Shown: positions 63,788 to 64,000 of the stretch, one piece after another
Numbering within the stretch: position 1 is the first letter of the stretch
Layout: each line of letters opens with the position of its first letter
Source: Archivesica marissinica
Taxonomy: Eukaryota; Mollusca; Bivalvia; Venerida; Vesicomyidae
Direction: 5' to 3'
DNA length: 64,000 nt
NCBI GenBank assembly: GCA_014843695.1
Contig: CM026390.1
Coordinates: forward strand, 98,383,470-98,447,469
Made by a program: the position numbers and the translations under genes
The notes under the pieces: generated by a model
Database searches by the model: none
Seen by the model: only the letters and a program-made list of their open reading frames with translations
What the model was told of the DNA's origin: nothing

Positions 63788-64000
63788 GGGCCTCCGTAGC
63801 CGAGTGGTTACGGTCGTTGATTTTAAGTCATTTACCCCGCACTGCCATAGGTATCGAATCCCACTGGAGGTGTTGAATTATTTCATGTGAGGAAGCTATC
63901 CAGCTGGTTTGTGGTAGGTCAGTGGTTCTACCCAGGTGCTCGTCCGTTCCTGCAATACTGCTCGAAGGGGCACCCGGGGTCTTCCTCCAATAATAGCTGG
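63788..64000 (+). mobile_element. SINE-D copy, cut by window edge
   Basis: GGGCCTCCGTAGCCGAGTGG head, GGTATCGAATCCCACTGGAGG, CATGTGAGGAAGCTATCCAGC and CTGCTCGAAGGGGCACCCGG; reaches the end of the window. Confidence 0.8.

Noticed and set aside
63652..63876. RABGEF1 C-terminal exon
   Set aside because: The residues do not match the expected end of VPS9 (CCAVAFIEKL-like), no clear acceptor precedes it, and the ORF runs into SINE-D.

Overview
The window is eukaryotic nuclear DNA and most likely comes from a bivalve or other lophotrochozoan. This is inferred from widely spaced GT-AG exons, several families of tRNA-derived SINEs with target-site duplications, many short inverted-repeat transposons (MITEs), a decayed Ty3/gypsy element, and one repeat (18485-19200) whose ends resemble bivalve repeats I remember. 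No species is assigned.

The one confidently identified gene is RABGEF1 (Rabex-5), the Rab5 guanine-nucleotide exchange factor, on the + strand. Six coding exons at 10166-10366, 12293-12411, 54794-54918, 56526-56652, 59278-59505 and 62966-63222 join in phase into 342 codons: an N-terminal A20 zinc finger, a helical-bundle region and most of the VPS9 domain. The gene runs off the right edge. Its second coding intron is about 42 kb and holds most of the repeats.

The most interesting part is the last 12 kb. A candidate alternative first exon (52632-52740) and a second coding-like exon (53088-53878) join each other and RABGEF1 exon 3 in phase, giving a protein without the A20 finger; the second exon is split by a 576-bp Mutator-like MITE. 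In the same stretch, sequence carrying RABGEF1 splice junctions has been tandemly amplified at three exons: a roughly 20-copy array resembles the exon 3 acceptor, and the donors of exons 4 and 5 are tripled and quadrupled.

Layout: 0-10 kb, satellites, SINEs and MITEs with no confident gene; 10-12.4 kb, RABGEF1 exons 1-2; 12.4-44 kb, intron with at least ten minisatellite arrays (the largest 3.1 kb and 2.1 kb), nested MITEs, a small cysteine-motif ORF on the - strand (20059-20454) and a relic of a SWIM/YqaJ-type protein (29985-30298); 44.5-50.4 kb, truncated and frameshifted Ty3/gypsy element on the - strand; 52.6-63.2 kb, alternative exons, RABGEF1 exons 3-6 and more arrays. Repeat families are labelled here: SINE-A (tRNA-Thr-like), SINE-B (tRNA-Leu-like), SINE-C and SINE-D (other tRNA-like), SINE-I (a fifth family), MITE-E, -G, -H and -K (TTAA-flanked), and MITE-F (CAGGG ends, 6-bp duplications). 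Family names and superfamily placements are inferences from ends and duplications, not from a database.
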